In this document: positions 12,096 through 22,453 of the stretch, piece by piece
Layout of the letters: every line of letters begins with the position of its first letter
How positions within the stretch are numbered: the stretch's first letter is position 1
Assembly: GCA_018257865.1 (NCBI GenBank)
Contig: JAEUBA010000021.1
Location: forward strand, 62,001 to 126,000
Direction of reading: 5' to 3'
Source of the DNA: Stereocaulon alpinum
Lineage: Eukaryota; Ascomycota; Lecanoromycetes; Lecanorales; Stereocaulaceae
Length of the DNA: 64,000 bases
Notes under the pieces: generated by a model
Databases searched by the model: none
What the model saw: only the letters and a program-made list of their open reading frames with translations
Told to the model about the DNA's origin: nothing
Made by a program: the position numbers and the translations under genes

Positions 12096-13615
12096 CTAGA
12101 TATGTGAGTGGACACACCACGAAGTTGACTTGGTAAATTTAATTAGTAGGACATCCACATGTGCCTGAACTTGATCCTCCTTCCAATCGGATGGAAGCCG
12201 AATCCGAGCCGAATGCAAGATGTTTTCGCGTACTGTGAGCTGAAGCAGAACAGTATCATCCTGGGAACATAGCCGATAATCTTCTTGTACTTGGAGATTG
12301 CGCCTGGACTGCCGTTGACTTTTGTTATTCCACCAGTATGTGACTGAGAGCCCATCAGGACATTCATGAACGTCGACTTCCCAGCCCCTGACGCACCCAT
12401 GACGCCCCATAGTGTTCCGCTTCTAATCTCGCCTGTCACACCCGAAAGAACAGGCTTACTGCATTTCTTCGGACGAAACATGAGGTTCTCAAACTCGAAC
12501 GAGAGGCCGTAATTTGTGGCGATCGTACATCCGGACAATGACTGAACAAATTGTTGTATATCAGGGTCAGCCTTTTGGTCATTACCAGCGTCACTTGTGT
12601 CTTCATCAGAAGCGGGTTCATTTTCCATAGCTGCAAGAAATCCAATATTTGCCGTTCTGGTACTGGAAATCCCGGACTCTAAATAAGCTACTTCATCACT
12701 GAGATTGTGATAGTGCTGGCTACGAAAATCCCTGCTTGAGGAAAGCATAGATCCGTTGCGTTTCACCAGATGCCTTCGCTTCTGATTGCCTTTCCGCCTC
12801 TTCCAGAGCACTATGGTAACCGCTGTGGCCACAATGAGCAACGCATCGATCATGATCTAATTAGAGGAAGTAAAGGCCTGTTCATGGATGACCCCGCCGC
12901 GCAGCTGGCGCTGAAATCGCATTTGGTAGGCTGATAAGCGCCCTTTGAGCAATAATGTCCAGCTGAGCATTGAATCTGTACTTGACCTGGGGGTGGACAG
13001 TAGGACCCCTTGGAACAAACAATTGGCTCTGTTCGGCCCATAGGTCGAGTCACGCCCCCCAACAATCGCGCTTCTTGGACTTTCGGCAATGGAGGACAGT
13101 ACGTCGGCGGCTCTACGTCTGAATTGTTCTGGCCTATCATAGTATGAAAGTCAGCCTTGTGTCTGGATGGTGTTCCTCATGATTGATCGCTTACAGAGGA
13201 AACCAAGGTTATAGCCGTGGGCGGCCCAATCGTTGGGAGTCTGGATCACTAGAGGTATCGTCCCTGGCTGCCAACATGGTACGTTGCCCGAATTGCCCTC
13301 TGCTATTGCTTGGTAAAGTTGAGTTAAAAGCACTGTATCATTTTTCCCAGTACAAGGCAAATCCTGGGCGGCAAACGTTTTGTTCTTTGCAATTGGCTCG
13401 AACTGATTATCCGGCGTAGAACCACTTCCCAGAGTCTCCCACATATAGATTCTCCGTTGCATTTCCCATGCATCGCCAGGCATCTTCTGATAGTTTTCCC
13501 TGTAAAGCGCATCTGCATCTTCCAGTATCGAGGAAGAATGGGCCATTGGGTTCGCTAGCTCCGAGACTAGAAGAGAACAATTGGGATCCTTCAGCTGCCA
13601 TGACGCTATGGACAC
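12096..13615 (-). pseudogene. ABCG (WHITE/ADP1-like) transporter, 5' remnant
   Basis: Remnant of an ABC transporter whose family has a Cys-rich extracellular domain before the nucleotide-binding domain. The reading goes from 13615 (extracellular region with the phrase RRIYMWETLGSGS) through an intact intron, about 13137-13186, that joins GFLC to QNNSDVEPPTYCPP. It continues through Cys-rich repeats (YCPPPGQ, GHYCSKGAYQPTKC) and a membrane segment to the P-loop GASGAGKST near 12385. Two breaks disturb the frame: one near 12850-12860 just before the membrane segment, and a clear single-base loss near 12275, where a GYVPQDDTV motif is split between two frames. Homology ends near 12150, so the signature motif, Walker B and the whole permease domain are missing. 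The 5' end is also unclear, since no signal peptide is visible. It is most likely dead; a sequencing error could explain one frameshift but not the truncation. Confidence 0.8.
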
Positions 13616-13664
13616 TCTGTGGAGCGTAGATTTCGAGGCAGATTCCCAGCGTGCGCGCTGTCAC

Positions 13665-14386
13665 GCGATTTTGGGGAACATTGTGTTTTTATGGTCCCCA
13701 AGAATTGGGGCTGAAGCAGACAGGATTCAATTAGACCTCAGTCCACTAACTTATTACTCAGATATTGCTGAAGGCTCTGCAGTTGTTTCGTATTACGTGT
13801 CTGAGTTATGGACGCCTAAGGGCCAACACGCCGCAATAGAATCCTTCCGCACAAAATACGAACAGTTGTTATTGCTGTCTTTATGCCCACGATCAGGGAA
13901 AGCGTAGATCATTCAATGAGTCTAAGACATAGCGAGATATGAATCGAAAGCTGCATCGCTTAATTGTTTGAGCAGCACGGAACGAAGTAACAAGCAACCT
14001 TCCGAAAGCGCAGAAAAGTTCCTCTATGACGATAATTCACGCTTTGTAGCTGATTGCGCCCCCAAAGATGTAGATGCTTAGACCTTACCCTAGTTATACT
14101 AACTTAAGGGCAATGATTCATGAGCAGCTTTAAGGCATCCTACACTTGATCATCATTCATCTTTCGAATATGGCGATGTCACAGGATTTTACGAGCAGGC
14201 TTGTTGACCCGAGGACGGGAACAGAATGACTTTCGATACGGGCTTGGCGGCCGCGGTTCCGGCGCTCCGGTCCAGAGATGCTGCTTACCTAACTATCGGG
14301 TGCTCTTGGCGTAAGATTGATCTCCAACGTAGTCTAACTAAAACATCAGAACATCTCTAGGTATGTAGCTACGTACCCTTCCCAAT
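13665..14386. other. Intergenic region before the SurE-TTL gene
   Basis: About 700 bp that likely contain the promoter of the following plus-strand gene and the eroded upstream flank of the ABC remnant. No coding signal or repeat is recognised. Confidence 0.35.
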
Positions 14387-16913
14387 ATGCACATCCTCGT
14401 GGTCAATGATGACGGGCCTCCATCGTACGTCATCCATTCCCTAGATTGAGAAACCTCGATTGATAATTCACAAGCAATCAATCCTCGCCGTATATTCACG
14501 CATTCATACAAACGCTGCAGAAAGCCAATCATCTAGTATCCGTTGTGCTACCCCACCAGCAGCGCTCATGGATAGGCAAAGCCCATTTCGTAGGCCAAGT
14601 AACCAAACCAACGTACTTTCGTCCGGGCACCATCCACCAGGACGATGGCACTACTCACACCAAGCCACTGTCACCTGACGAAGATGGTGAAGAGTGGGTT
14701 CTAGTAGACGGGACTCCTGCTACATGTGCCCAGCTTGGTCTCCATCATTTCTTTCAAGACAGACCACCCATAGACCTTGTCGTTTCAGGCCCGAATTATG
14801 GCAGGAACTCAACGTCTCTTTTCAGTCTGTCTAGTGGAACGATAGGTGGGGCTATGGAAGCTGCTGTCTGCCGGAAGAGAGCAATTGCTATTTCTTTCGC
14901 CTTTTACAGTAGAGATCATGATCCTGAATTGATCGCTGGAGCTTGTCGTCAGTCTGTTAGGATCATCGAATATCTGTATCAGAACTGGGGCTCAGATGTT
15001 GATCTATACTCCTGTAACGTGCCTGTAGTTGCTGGTGTCGAGAACAACAAAGTCATGTACACGCATGCTCTTCAAAACTACTGGACTTCTGGCAGCTCAT
15101 TCGAGGAGGTTGAGCCAACTGGAGACGAGGAGGAACCTGAAGCTCAGGAGAAAGAGATCAGAGAAAACGGCGAGGTTTACAATTCGGGTTCGAATCAAAA
15201 GCCAACAAGGCACAAGCATCGCCATTTCAAATGGGCCCCCAAGTTCGGAGATATACAGAAATCCATTGATGCGAGCCCTCCTGGCAATGATGGATGGGCG
15301 ATTCATCATGGCTTCACAAGGTAAAGGACCAACTCTCATGTACAATTAGGTCTGCTGACGGCCATGTAGTGTCACGCCTTTCAAAGCCAATTATATGCAT
15401 GCAACAGATGTTCCCCTTGGAGAGCTTAAGCTGTGAGTAAGTCAACATGTATATACAATGCCAAGACAAATAGACGCATTATAATTTGACTCCCAATTTC
15501 CGTCACAATACGGATAGCCCAGATGCATATCTGCCCTTCTTCAGAGATCCTATACCACCACCGTCTGCAAATCTACTCACTAGCTTTCAGACATCTTCAA
15601 GACTTCTGACAACACCGACGTCTAGGTCCCCCACAGAAGCTCCCGCCTCAGTTCCGACCTTCCACGCCATCATCGACGCAGATCCCTACGTCCTCCCCTT
15701 GATCCATTCTGCACTCTCAAAGCACTTCCCACCCAATTCCTACCAACTCATAACCTCAACCACCCAACTACTGCAATCTAGCGATTGCCTTCTGCAAATC
15801 ACACCCTACGAATCCCTCGACTTCACCCACCTTCTCGCGCATCCCAAAACCTCCCTAGCAAACAGCTATATAATCCGCAAAGCCCTGATACGCAAGCACT
15901 ACCTCCACAACACGATTACAAGTTGGTGGAGCAAGCACCCTCATGATACCAATCTAAAGGGCCACGTCCCACTAACTGTGGCATTTGAAGTCGACTACGC
16001 AGAGTTCTTGGACGAAGCGCTGGCAGAATGCTGGGAACTGCATGAGAGCTTCGCGAAGGAGGAAAGAGAATGGTGGGTCCTCAAGCCCGGAATGAGCGAC
16101 CAAGGCCAAGGCGTACGGCTGTTCAGCAGCGAAGAAGACTTACGCGCTATCTTCGAGGAATGGGAAGCCGAGGAAACTGATAGCGAGAAGGAAGATGAAC
16201 CAGAGACGCCGCCGGCTATTAATGGGCAGGATGTGATTGGTGCAGGAACTATGACATCTCAGCTAAGGCATTTCATTGCACAGAGATACGTCCATCCGCC
16301 TCTGCTTTGTGAAGAGCATGGCAATAGGAAGTTCCATGTTCGCAGCTATGTCCTCGCCGTCGGCGCTCTGCGAACGTATGTCTACAGGGAGATGCTTGCG
16401 CTTTTCGCTCCGGAGCCATACGCACCGCCCAGCTCAGAAACCTTAACGGATCCCCGCATCCACCTCACAAACACCTGCCTGCAAGACGGCACCCGCGATG
16501 GCAGCGTCTTTCCCTTCTGGTCACTTTCCAACCCCACATCTGCCCGGACTACCCTGCCAGCAAATTGGAAAGAATCCGTCCTCTCCCAAATCTGCGCCGC
16601 AACAGGAACGCTCTTCGAAGCCGCGGCTCGAGAGCAGATGGTTCATTTTCAGACGCTGGAGAATGCATTTGAGGTTTTTGGCGTGGATTGGATGGTTGAC
16701 GAAAGAGGACGAGTGTGGCTATTGGAGGTCAATGCCTTTCCGGATTATAAGCAGAGTGGGGAGGACGCCAAGGGTGTTGTTGAAGGGCTCTGGAAGGCTG
16801 TTGTGGGAGTTGCCGTCAAAGGGTTCTATAGGCCTCAAATGGGCGGTGGAGAGGGTTATGAGGAGAGGTTCGGGCTGAGGAAGGTACTTGACATAGACCT
16901 GGGAAGACGGTGA
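14387..16913 (+). CDS. PBY1: SurE phosphatase-tubulin tyrosine ligase fusion (Pby1-like)
   Basis: Two-domain protein combining a SurE-type 5'/3'-nucleotidase-like domain with a tubulin-tyrosine-ligase (TTL) domain, the architecture of yeast Pby1, a processing-body-associated protein. Four exons: 14387-14424, 14475-15320, 15370-15432 and 15518-16913, giving 780 residues in frame. The first exon is only 38 nt and encodes MHILVVNDDGPPS, which carries the metal-binding Asp8-Asp9 pair of SurE. SurE continues with RSWIGKAHFVGQ and SGPNYGRNS. The TTL-like ATP-grasp region covers about 320-770, with WWVLKPGMSDQGQGVRLF, the segment RKFHVRSYVLAVG, and the C-terminal VFGVDWMVDE with WLLEVNAFPD, whose acidic and Asn residues bind metal and ATP in this family. 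An acidic linker lies between the domains at about 225-245. It converges with the RNase H2B gene, with only 66 bp between the stops. Confidence 0.92.
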
Positions 16914-16979
16914 AGTCACGGAATCCGCCGACTGCCTGCTCACGAATCGCTTTTCCAAGCAAGTCTGCCTCGAAGCCAT

Positions 16980-18290
16980 TCACTTCTTCTTGACGGCAGC
17001 CGCTTTCCCAAAGAAATCACTCATCTTCTTCATCCCCTTCGTATCCACTTTCTTCAAATCTCTTACTCCTCTCGACTCTCCAGCTTTCTTCCTCTTCTCT
17101 TCTTCCTCCATTCTTAGCTTCTTCTCCGCCCTCGTCTCCGCAGCGTCGTCATCTTCATACATGCTTCTCTTTCTGCTGAAGTCTCCAAGAGATCGCGCGG
17201 CAAGAGCTTCGGCTCGGATTTTCGCTATGCTGGCGAGGCGTTTGTCGAGGGGTCGAAAATCGATGAGGCTTTGTGCTGAGGATAGGAGGGTGTTCAATGT
17301 TACCGCGAGATTTGATGGGATGTAGGAAGAGATCATGTAGGAAAGGGCAGTGCGCATGCGGAGCAGGTTGTAGAGCTCGTTCGGGATTGCTATTGAAGCA
17401 GTCTGGTCCGGAATTGTCATCTCAGTGGCCGCCGATGCAACAGACATCGTCGAGTCAGAGGTCGTGGTGCTTGTTTGAGAATCAGCAGTGTCCGATGCCG
17501 TTGACTCTGACATTGGCGTATCAGTCTGGGGTGGAGTTGCTTCCGACATTGAGCTTTCTTCCCGCTTTAATACCATGACGGGCGTTTCTAAGGCCTTGCG
17601 GATGAACCTCTCCTCCATGGTACTAGGTAGTCCTTTTTCAACCATCGATCTTGCTTTGAGCACTAGCTCGTTCAGGAGCTTTTCCTCACTAAGTCTATAC
17701 ATCTTCTCATCTCCAGCATCTACTGTATCGCAGAATGCTTGCAGTCGTCCTTCCACTACCAGCCGAGACTTCCCATGGGTTATAATCTGGTTGAAATGTT
17801 CCGACTTCTCGGAGAGCTTCTCAAGCAGGTCGTCTGCACAAAGGAACAGTCGTTTAGATGAGGGGGATTTGGTCGATGATGAATTGGTAAAAGAGGGGAG
17901 GATGATGAACAGGTAGTCAATTGGTGTCGCGACTAGCATATCTGCGTGCTTGATGACGTAGCCATCTGAGATTGGCCGTTCAGTTGCAACCTCACTGTCT
18001 TCGGATGAAAAGCCCTCAGAGACTGGAACATGGGAGCTTGTTGTTTTATCCGGCCCAACACTTGGTTGCGCAAGTCTTGTTCGACCTCCTATAAGCCAGC
18101 TTCTATACGTAGACTTTGGAACGGCCACTCTGGTGAACTCATAGAGGCCCTTCTCGGGGTCGAATAGATATCGACATGGATTGGACGTTCTAGGATGGGC
18201 CAAGGTACATACTCGGGCTTCTGGGGAACGGTTTTCTGGAAGCACGAGGAGCTTCGGAGGATCGTCGCAAGGTTGGGAGTCCATTGTCAT
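16980..18290 (-). CDS. RNH202: Ribonuclease H2 subunit B
   Basis: Non-catalytic subunit B of the heterotrimeric RNase H2, which removes RNA from RNA-DNA hybrids and single ribonucleotides from DNA; nuclear. One exon, 436 residues, ATG at 18290 with a second in-frame ATG two codons later. The N-terminal triple-barrel-like region holds the phrases LAHPRTSNPCRYLF and GLYEFTRVAVPKSTYRSWL. The central helical region (DMLVATPIDYLFIILP, FLCADDLLEKL, RLVVEGRLQAFCDTV) is characteristic of the Ydr279/RNASEH2B family. A Ser/Thr-rich insert follows at about 265-305. The tail KGMKKMSDFFGK near the C-terminus is a PCNA-binding (PIP-like) motif lacking the initial Gln, like the one in vertebrate RNASEH2B. 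Its start is 345 bp from that of MCM10, on the opposite strand, so two replication-linked genes share one promoter region. Confidence 0.93.
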   Translation of the reverse strand: MTMDSQPCDDPPKLLVLPENRSPEARVCTLAHPRTSNPCRYLFDPEKGLYEFTRVAVPKSTYRSWLIGGRTRLAQPSVGPDKTTSSHVPVSEGFSSEDSEVATERPISDGYVIKHADMLVATPIDYLFIILPSFTNSSSTKSPSSKRLFLCADDLLEKLSEKSEHFNQIITHGKSRLVVEGRLQAFCDTVDAGDEKMYRLSEEKLLNELVLKARSMVEKGLPSTMEERFIRKALETPVMVLKREESSMSEATPPQTDTPMSESTASDTADSQTSTTTSDSTMSVASAATEMTIPDQTASIAIPNELYNLLRMRTALSYMISSYIPSNLAVTLNTLLSSAQSLIDFRPLDKRLASIAKIRAEALAARSLGDFSRKRSMYEDDDAAETRAEKKLRMEEEEKRKKAGESRGVRDLKKVDTKGMKKMSDFFGKAAAVKKK

Positions 18291-18635
18291 TTGAGAGTCT
18301 CAGCTGGGAAGACTTAGTGGTAGACCCAGTCCTCATGTTCTTGATAAACTACTTTTGAAGCTGCATGAGGGAGCCAGAGAAAGTCTTGGCGAACGCGTCA
18401 GACGCGACGCGCTAGAATCCTCTAGCCGCAGCCTATCGCAAACGGCTCCGAGCTCTTGGTCGATAACACAAGTACCTCAGGCCATGTCTTCTATTCTTTT
18501 TGGGAAGCCTCGACTAGTGCTGATTTGGGGTTTTGGGTATGCTAATTGGAGAGGGCTGATTTCTGGGAAGCAGCTCAAGATACAGCCTGCTATTTGTAGC
18601 TAAGGAACGGTTGAAGCCCCAATTGTTCAGTAACA
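18291..18635. promoter_or_regulatory. Divergent promoter region, RNH202-MCM10
   Basis: 345 bp between two divergent start codons. It includes the short sequence aacgcgtcagacgcgacgcgct (18392-18413), rich in acgcg/cgcgt motifs. Such ACGCG elements are bound by MBF-type G1/S regulators in yeasts, so cell-cycle control is plausible; this is inference from the motif alone. Confidence 0.5.
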
Positions 18636-21086
18636 ATGTCTACGGGTAAGTTACCAGTATCGAGCACAGTCAGAACAGCAAATAAACTTTCCGCAGGACG
18701 TCTTCAGCCTAGATGGCCACCGCGATCACCTCACGAGGCGTTACTAAGTTCGCCAACGGGTCGACAGAAGATACAGAGGTACCATGACCGAACTTCGCCT
18801 TCGCCCTCGCCTCTAAAGAGAGCTTCTGCAACCCCCAATCTTCGTCAATACTGGAAAAAGCCGAAAGATGAAACGCCGGCAGAGGATGAAGGCGAAGAAG
18901 AAGACGAGGAGACACTTCAGTTGCAATTGGCGGCACTTGAGGCGAAGATCAAGCTGAAGAAGCTTCAGGCAAAGAAGAACAAAGCCGTGGGTACGGCTTC
19001 AGATGTGGGAAGTGGCGCTCGAGAAAGTACACGGCCGACCGGCAAGGAAAACACAAGGCCTTCATCTCAAGAAAGTGGCACCGTGGACACACCCGCTCTG
19101 CTCAGACCCAAGTCTTCTACAAAGACACAGATACCAGTCTCACCACAACGAAAGCCTTTTACTACTCAAGAAGCTCGATCGCCCGGCCGAGTATTACTGG
19201 GCATCGATAAAGGCCTTAAAGGGAAGAACATCTCCTTACGTAGACCGGCCGGGGAGACGTCGAAGGACGAAGATCCATTCACACAGGCTCCCAGTAGTAC
19301 ATCCAGGAGTATTGCTTCATCGCAAACGTCCACACAAAACTCGGGACAATCGAACAGACCAAAGTCCTTCAGTGAGAGGATTGCGGAGACACGACAGCAG
19401 GATAAGGAGCAGAAACATAGGGAGAACGTACTTCGACGCCAGAGAAGCACAGGTTTTGGAGTGAAGCAACAAGAGATCGACACCTTCCAGAGCACTACTG
19501 AGGCCAAGTCCAAGACCAACGAGCAACGACAAGGGAATGATCCTCGAGCTGGCCCTGTCGAGTTTTCGAGAGACGAAGTTCTCAAGGCTGCGGCCCAACC
19601 AAATAGTGGCCTAGTCTATCGAAGCAACACTAGCGCTGGCATACGCCGGTCTCGAATACAAGCAAACTCCTCGGATATTTGGACGAATCCTAATGCTTCT
19701 CCAGAAAACATTGAGACTTCGAAAACAGCTTCAAACGCATCCATGAAACGAGCAAAATCGCTGTCACCACCACCAAAGACCGCAGAGCCACCCTCACGAC
19801 CTTCCAGTCCCGAAGCCGCCTCGTTATTCGAACCTTTCTCGTCGCTACATCTCTCCAAACGCATTCTCCCACACGACATCCTCACTCGCACTTTCTCTGG
19901 CAAGCACATTTTCTTGCTGCCTGACCTCCTCGGCGCTGTGAAGTCACCTGACTACCTTCTCCCCGATATTCCTGAAGCCGATCATGTAGTACTAGCCATC
20001 ATCGCGTCCAAATCAAACCCTTTGACTCATAAAGGTGCTCATAAGACTACAATTACAGAGAAAACTTCACTATCAGAAGCTGCCGACAGTGAGCAAAATG
20101 TGAACGGCAAATACATGGTCCTCACTCTCACCGACCTAAAGTGGACTGTAGATCTCTTTCTCTTTAGTACCGGGTATACACGTTTCCGAAAGCTCACTCC
20201 TGGAACTGTTGTTGCTCTCCTCAACCCCGACATCATGCCCCCACCGCCCGGAAGAGCGGATACAGGTCGCTTCAGCCTCAAGCTGTCGTCTAGCGACGAC
20301 ACCGTACTCGAAATTGGCACGAGCCGAGACTTGGGCTGGTGCAAGAGTGTCCGAAAGGATGGCAAGCAGTGCGACAGCTGGATCGACAAGCGACACACTG
20401 AGTTCTGCGAATTCCATATCGACGTTGTGGTCGAGCGTACAAGGCGAGGGAGGATGGAGGTCCAAGGAATGAGTGCGCCTTTCGCGCCTGGAGGGAAGAA
20501 GGGAGGGCGAACAGGCTACTTTGGGGATAAGGGGCGAGGGCAAAATCACGCGAAAGGTAATGGTCTTACAAGGGAAGGTGCTCAGTATAATCGTGGTAGT
20601 GGCTCGACGTATTTCATTTGCCCCTCGCTACCAGGAGGCAGAAGTGCAGCGCAACTGTTGGACACGGAGGGTGCCATGGACAGGGGTGCAAGCAAACAGG
20701 AGCGAGTACGGAAACGGCTGGCTGAGCGGGAAAGAGAAAATGAAATCGCGAGGAAATTAGGAGAAGGAGGTAATGGCGCAGGAAGCGAGTACCTGCGTCT
20801 GAGGCAGGGAGGCCAAGCATCAGCGAGTGATCTTGCACAGCCGGAAGCACCTGACCCCGTCGATGCAACTTCCCTCGGTTTGCTGGGCAATAGGGCAACA
20901 AATGTACATTTGAGCCCTATAAAGAAGAGAAAGGGTAGTGTGCTGGGCGATGATGGGGCACGGAAGAAGACTCGCTTTGTCACTGATCGGGGTATCAAAG
21001 AGGCTGGGCGGGAAAGTCTTGGTGGAGAAATAGCTACGCAACGTGGAGATGATCAAGATGAAGATGATGGGTTGGAAGTCATCTAA
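18636..21086 (+). CDS. MCM10: DNA replication factor MCM10 (S. pombe Cdc23 homologue)
   Basis: Replication initiation and elongation factor that binds the CMG helicase and DNA polymerase alpha; nuclear. Two exons are proposed: 18636-18645 and 18697-21086, giving 799 residues. The 51-nt intron has consensus GTAAGT and CCGCAG ends but contains no stop and is a multiple of three, so an unspliced reading would add 17 residues. Residues 30-370 are low complexity with an early coiled coil (EEEDEETLQLQLAALEAKI). The conserved core runs from about 385: LSKRILPHDILTRTFSGKHI opens the OB fold, and at about 552-579 lies the zinc finger GWCKSVRKDGKQCDSWIDKR, completed by HTEFCEFH (C-x9-C-x11-C-x2-H). The basic tail carries KKRKGS and similar possible nuclear localisation signals. 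The neighbouring RNH202 gene is divergent. Confidence 0.93.
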   Translation: MSTGKLPVSSTVRTANKLSAGRLQPRWPPRSPHEALLSSPTGRQKIQRYHDRTSPSPSPLKRASATPNLRQYWKKPKDETPAEDEGEEEDEETLQLQLAALEAKIKLKKLQAKKNKAVGTASDVGSGARESTRPTGKENTRPSSQESGTVDTPALLRPKSSTKTQIPVSPQRKPFTTQEARSPGRVLLGIDKGLKGKNISLRRPAGETSKDEDPFTQAPSSTSRSIASSQTSTQNSGQSNRPKSFSERIAETRQQDKEQKHRENVLRRQRSTGFGVKQQEIDTFQSTTEAKSKTNEQRQGNDPRAGPVEFSRDEVLKAAAQPNSGLVYRSNTSAGIRRSRIQANSSDIWTNPNASPENIETSKTASNASMKRAKSLSPPPKTAEPPSRPSSPEAASLFEPFSSLHLSKRILPHDILTRTFSGKHIFLLPDLLGAVKSPDYLLPDIPEADHVVLAIIASKSNPLTHKGAHKTTITEKTSLSEAADSEQNVNGKYMVLTLTDLKWTVDLFLFSTGYTRFRKLTPGTVVALLNPDIMPPPPGRADTGRFSLKLSSSDDTVLEIGTSRDLGWCKSVRKDGKQCDSWIDKRHTEFCEFHIDVVVERTRRGRMEVQGMSAPFAPGGKKGGRTGYFGDKGRGQNHAKGNGLTREGAQYNRGSGSTYFICPSLPGGRSAAQLLDTEGAMDRGASKQERVRKRLAERERENEIARKLGEGGNGAGSEYLRLRQGGQASASDLAQPEAPDPVDATSLGLLGNRATNVHLSPIKKRKGSVLGDDGARKKTRFVTDRGIKEAGRESLGGEIATQRGDDQDEDDGLEVI

Positions 21087-22453
21087 TCAGTCAGCGTACC
21101 TAGGAGATAGCTCCTTTCATTATTGGGATGGGACTCGAAACTTCAAGAGGAAAACGGCTTTGGAATAGCAACTAGATACCCTGGTCACATACAGACTCTG
21201 GCCAACTCTTCAGCGTGTAGCCATGATTCAGCAGGTGCTTATGTGCATGCAGTTGTGGGACTCAGCGTCCGGATTGCCCAGTCCGCTGTATCACCCTTCG
21301 TGTACGCGTTCCGTTCCCAGTTCTATTCAGATGCGGATCCACGAAGCCGAAAAGGAAAGAAAGACGCGTTCGTTGAAGTCGTTACTGACGTGGTCGTTAC
21401 TGGTGTGTTTGTTACTGATGTGATCGTTACTGAGCTGATCATTACTGATGTGGGCTTAGGTTTCTGTGTTTAGTCCATAACTCCTGAGATGGTCAGCTTA
21501 GGTGATGTGAGGAGGGTTTGAATTTCTAGTACCAAACGCAATCTTATCTTGTAATTTGCCTTGAAGTGGTTGGTAGGACGGCTTGAAGTGTCTGTCACCG
21601 ATCCTTTAGTTCATTTGCTGACTCTTTCGTTAGCGATCACAACAATGGAAGGTGGAGGCCTGACTCAAGCAATGAACTTACTTGAAATGGGCTCCGTCCT
21701 CAACCCTTTACAACCCACTCAAAAGAACCATTTCTCCCAATATCCTCCAAAATGCGCTCTCCGTGGGAATTCGCCTCCCCCCATACACAAGTACACCTGC
21801 CTTCACTTCAAACCATTTGTCAAAAACTGAACTCCCAAACCTGCGCTCAAAGGAAATCTATCATCTACAGCCCACAAACACCAAGCCACGAGTCAAACCC
21901 TTTATAAAGGCGACATCAGAACCGGCTGCCATAACGATCCTTTCCCTTCCCCTCCCAAGAAGCGTCATAGTAGCCATTAATTCAACCCGACAAGAGGTCT
22001 TTCGAAGACTGTGACGGATATCAGAACTTCGGCTACAGAAGCTCTGGTTGAAACGTAGCGCCGTCGTTCAGTGTTCTTGTCGTCGGAGTCGGACGCTCCA
22101 AAACTTGGCGGAGGCGACCAACTTTGCCATGGGCGTTGTGCCCATCCTTGATCCTCAGCTTGCGTGGTTGAGCTTCGGCGAAGGAGAGCAACTGTGCAAG
22201 TTGGGACAAGGAGCAGGAGGTTACACTATTATGTAAAAGTCGCTTCTGGGGGCATTTATCGGTCCAGATCATCGCGCGCGGGCCTTTCTCTATCAGTCTT
22301 AAATTTTTCTCATGATCGTATCTGTTTCTCATAGTAGTTGCGGTTTTCATGACGTTCCATCCCCAAAAAAACCAGTCCCAAAGGTCCATGCTAGCTATCT
22401 CACGACCTCTGATTACAGTCATCTCCTGTTGGAACTTAGTGGAAGCAACGGCA
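21087..22453. other. Intergenic region with a 15-bp minisatellite
   Basis: About 1.4 kb between MCM10 and the zinc-finger gene (convergent orientation). Open frames here show no domain. The only distinct structure is the five-unit tandem repeat at 21378-21452. Confidence 0.4.
21378..21452. repeat. Minisatellite, five 15-bp units
   Basis: Five diverged copies of a unit close to gtcgttactgatgtg run head to tail without gaps. Units differ at two to four positions each. A plus-strand open frame reads them as VVTDV-like pentapeptides, but there is no other sign of a gene. Confidence 0.85.

Noticed and set aside
12141..12290. Explaining the ABC frame change by an intron
   Set aside because: The GYVPQDDTV motif is contiguous except for one missing base; no donor and acceptor could leave both halves intact.
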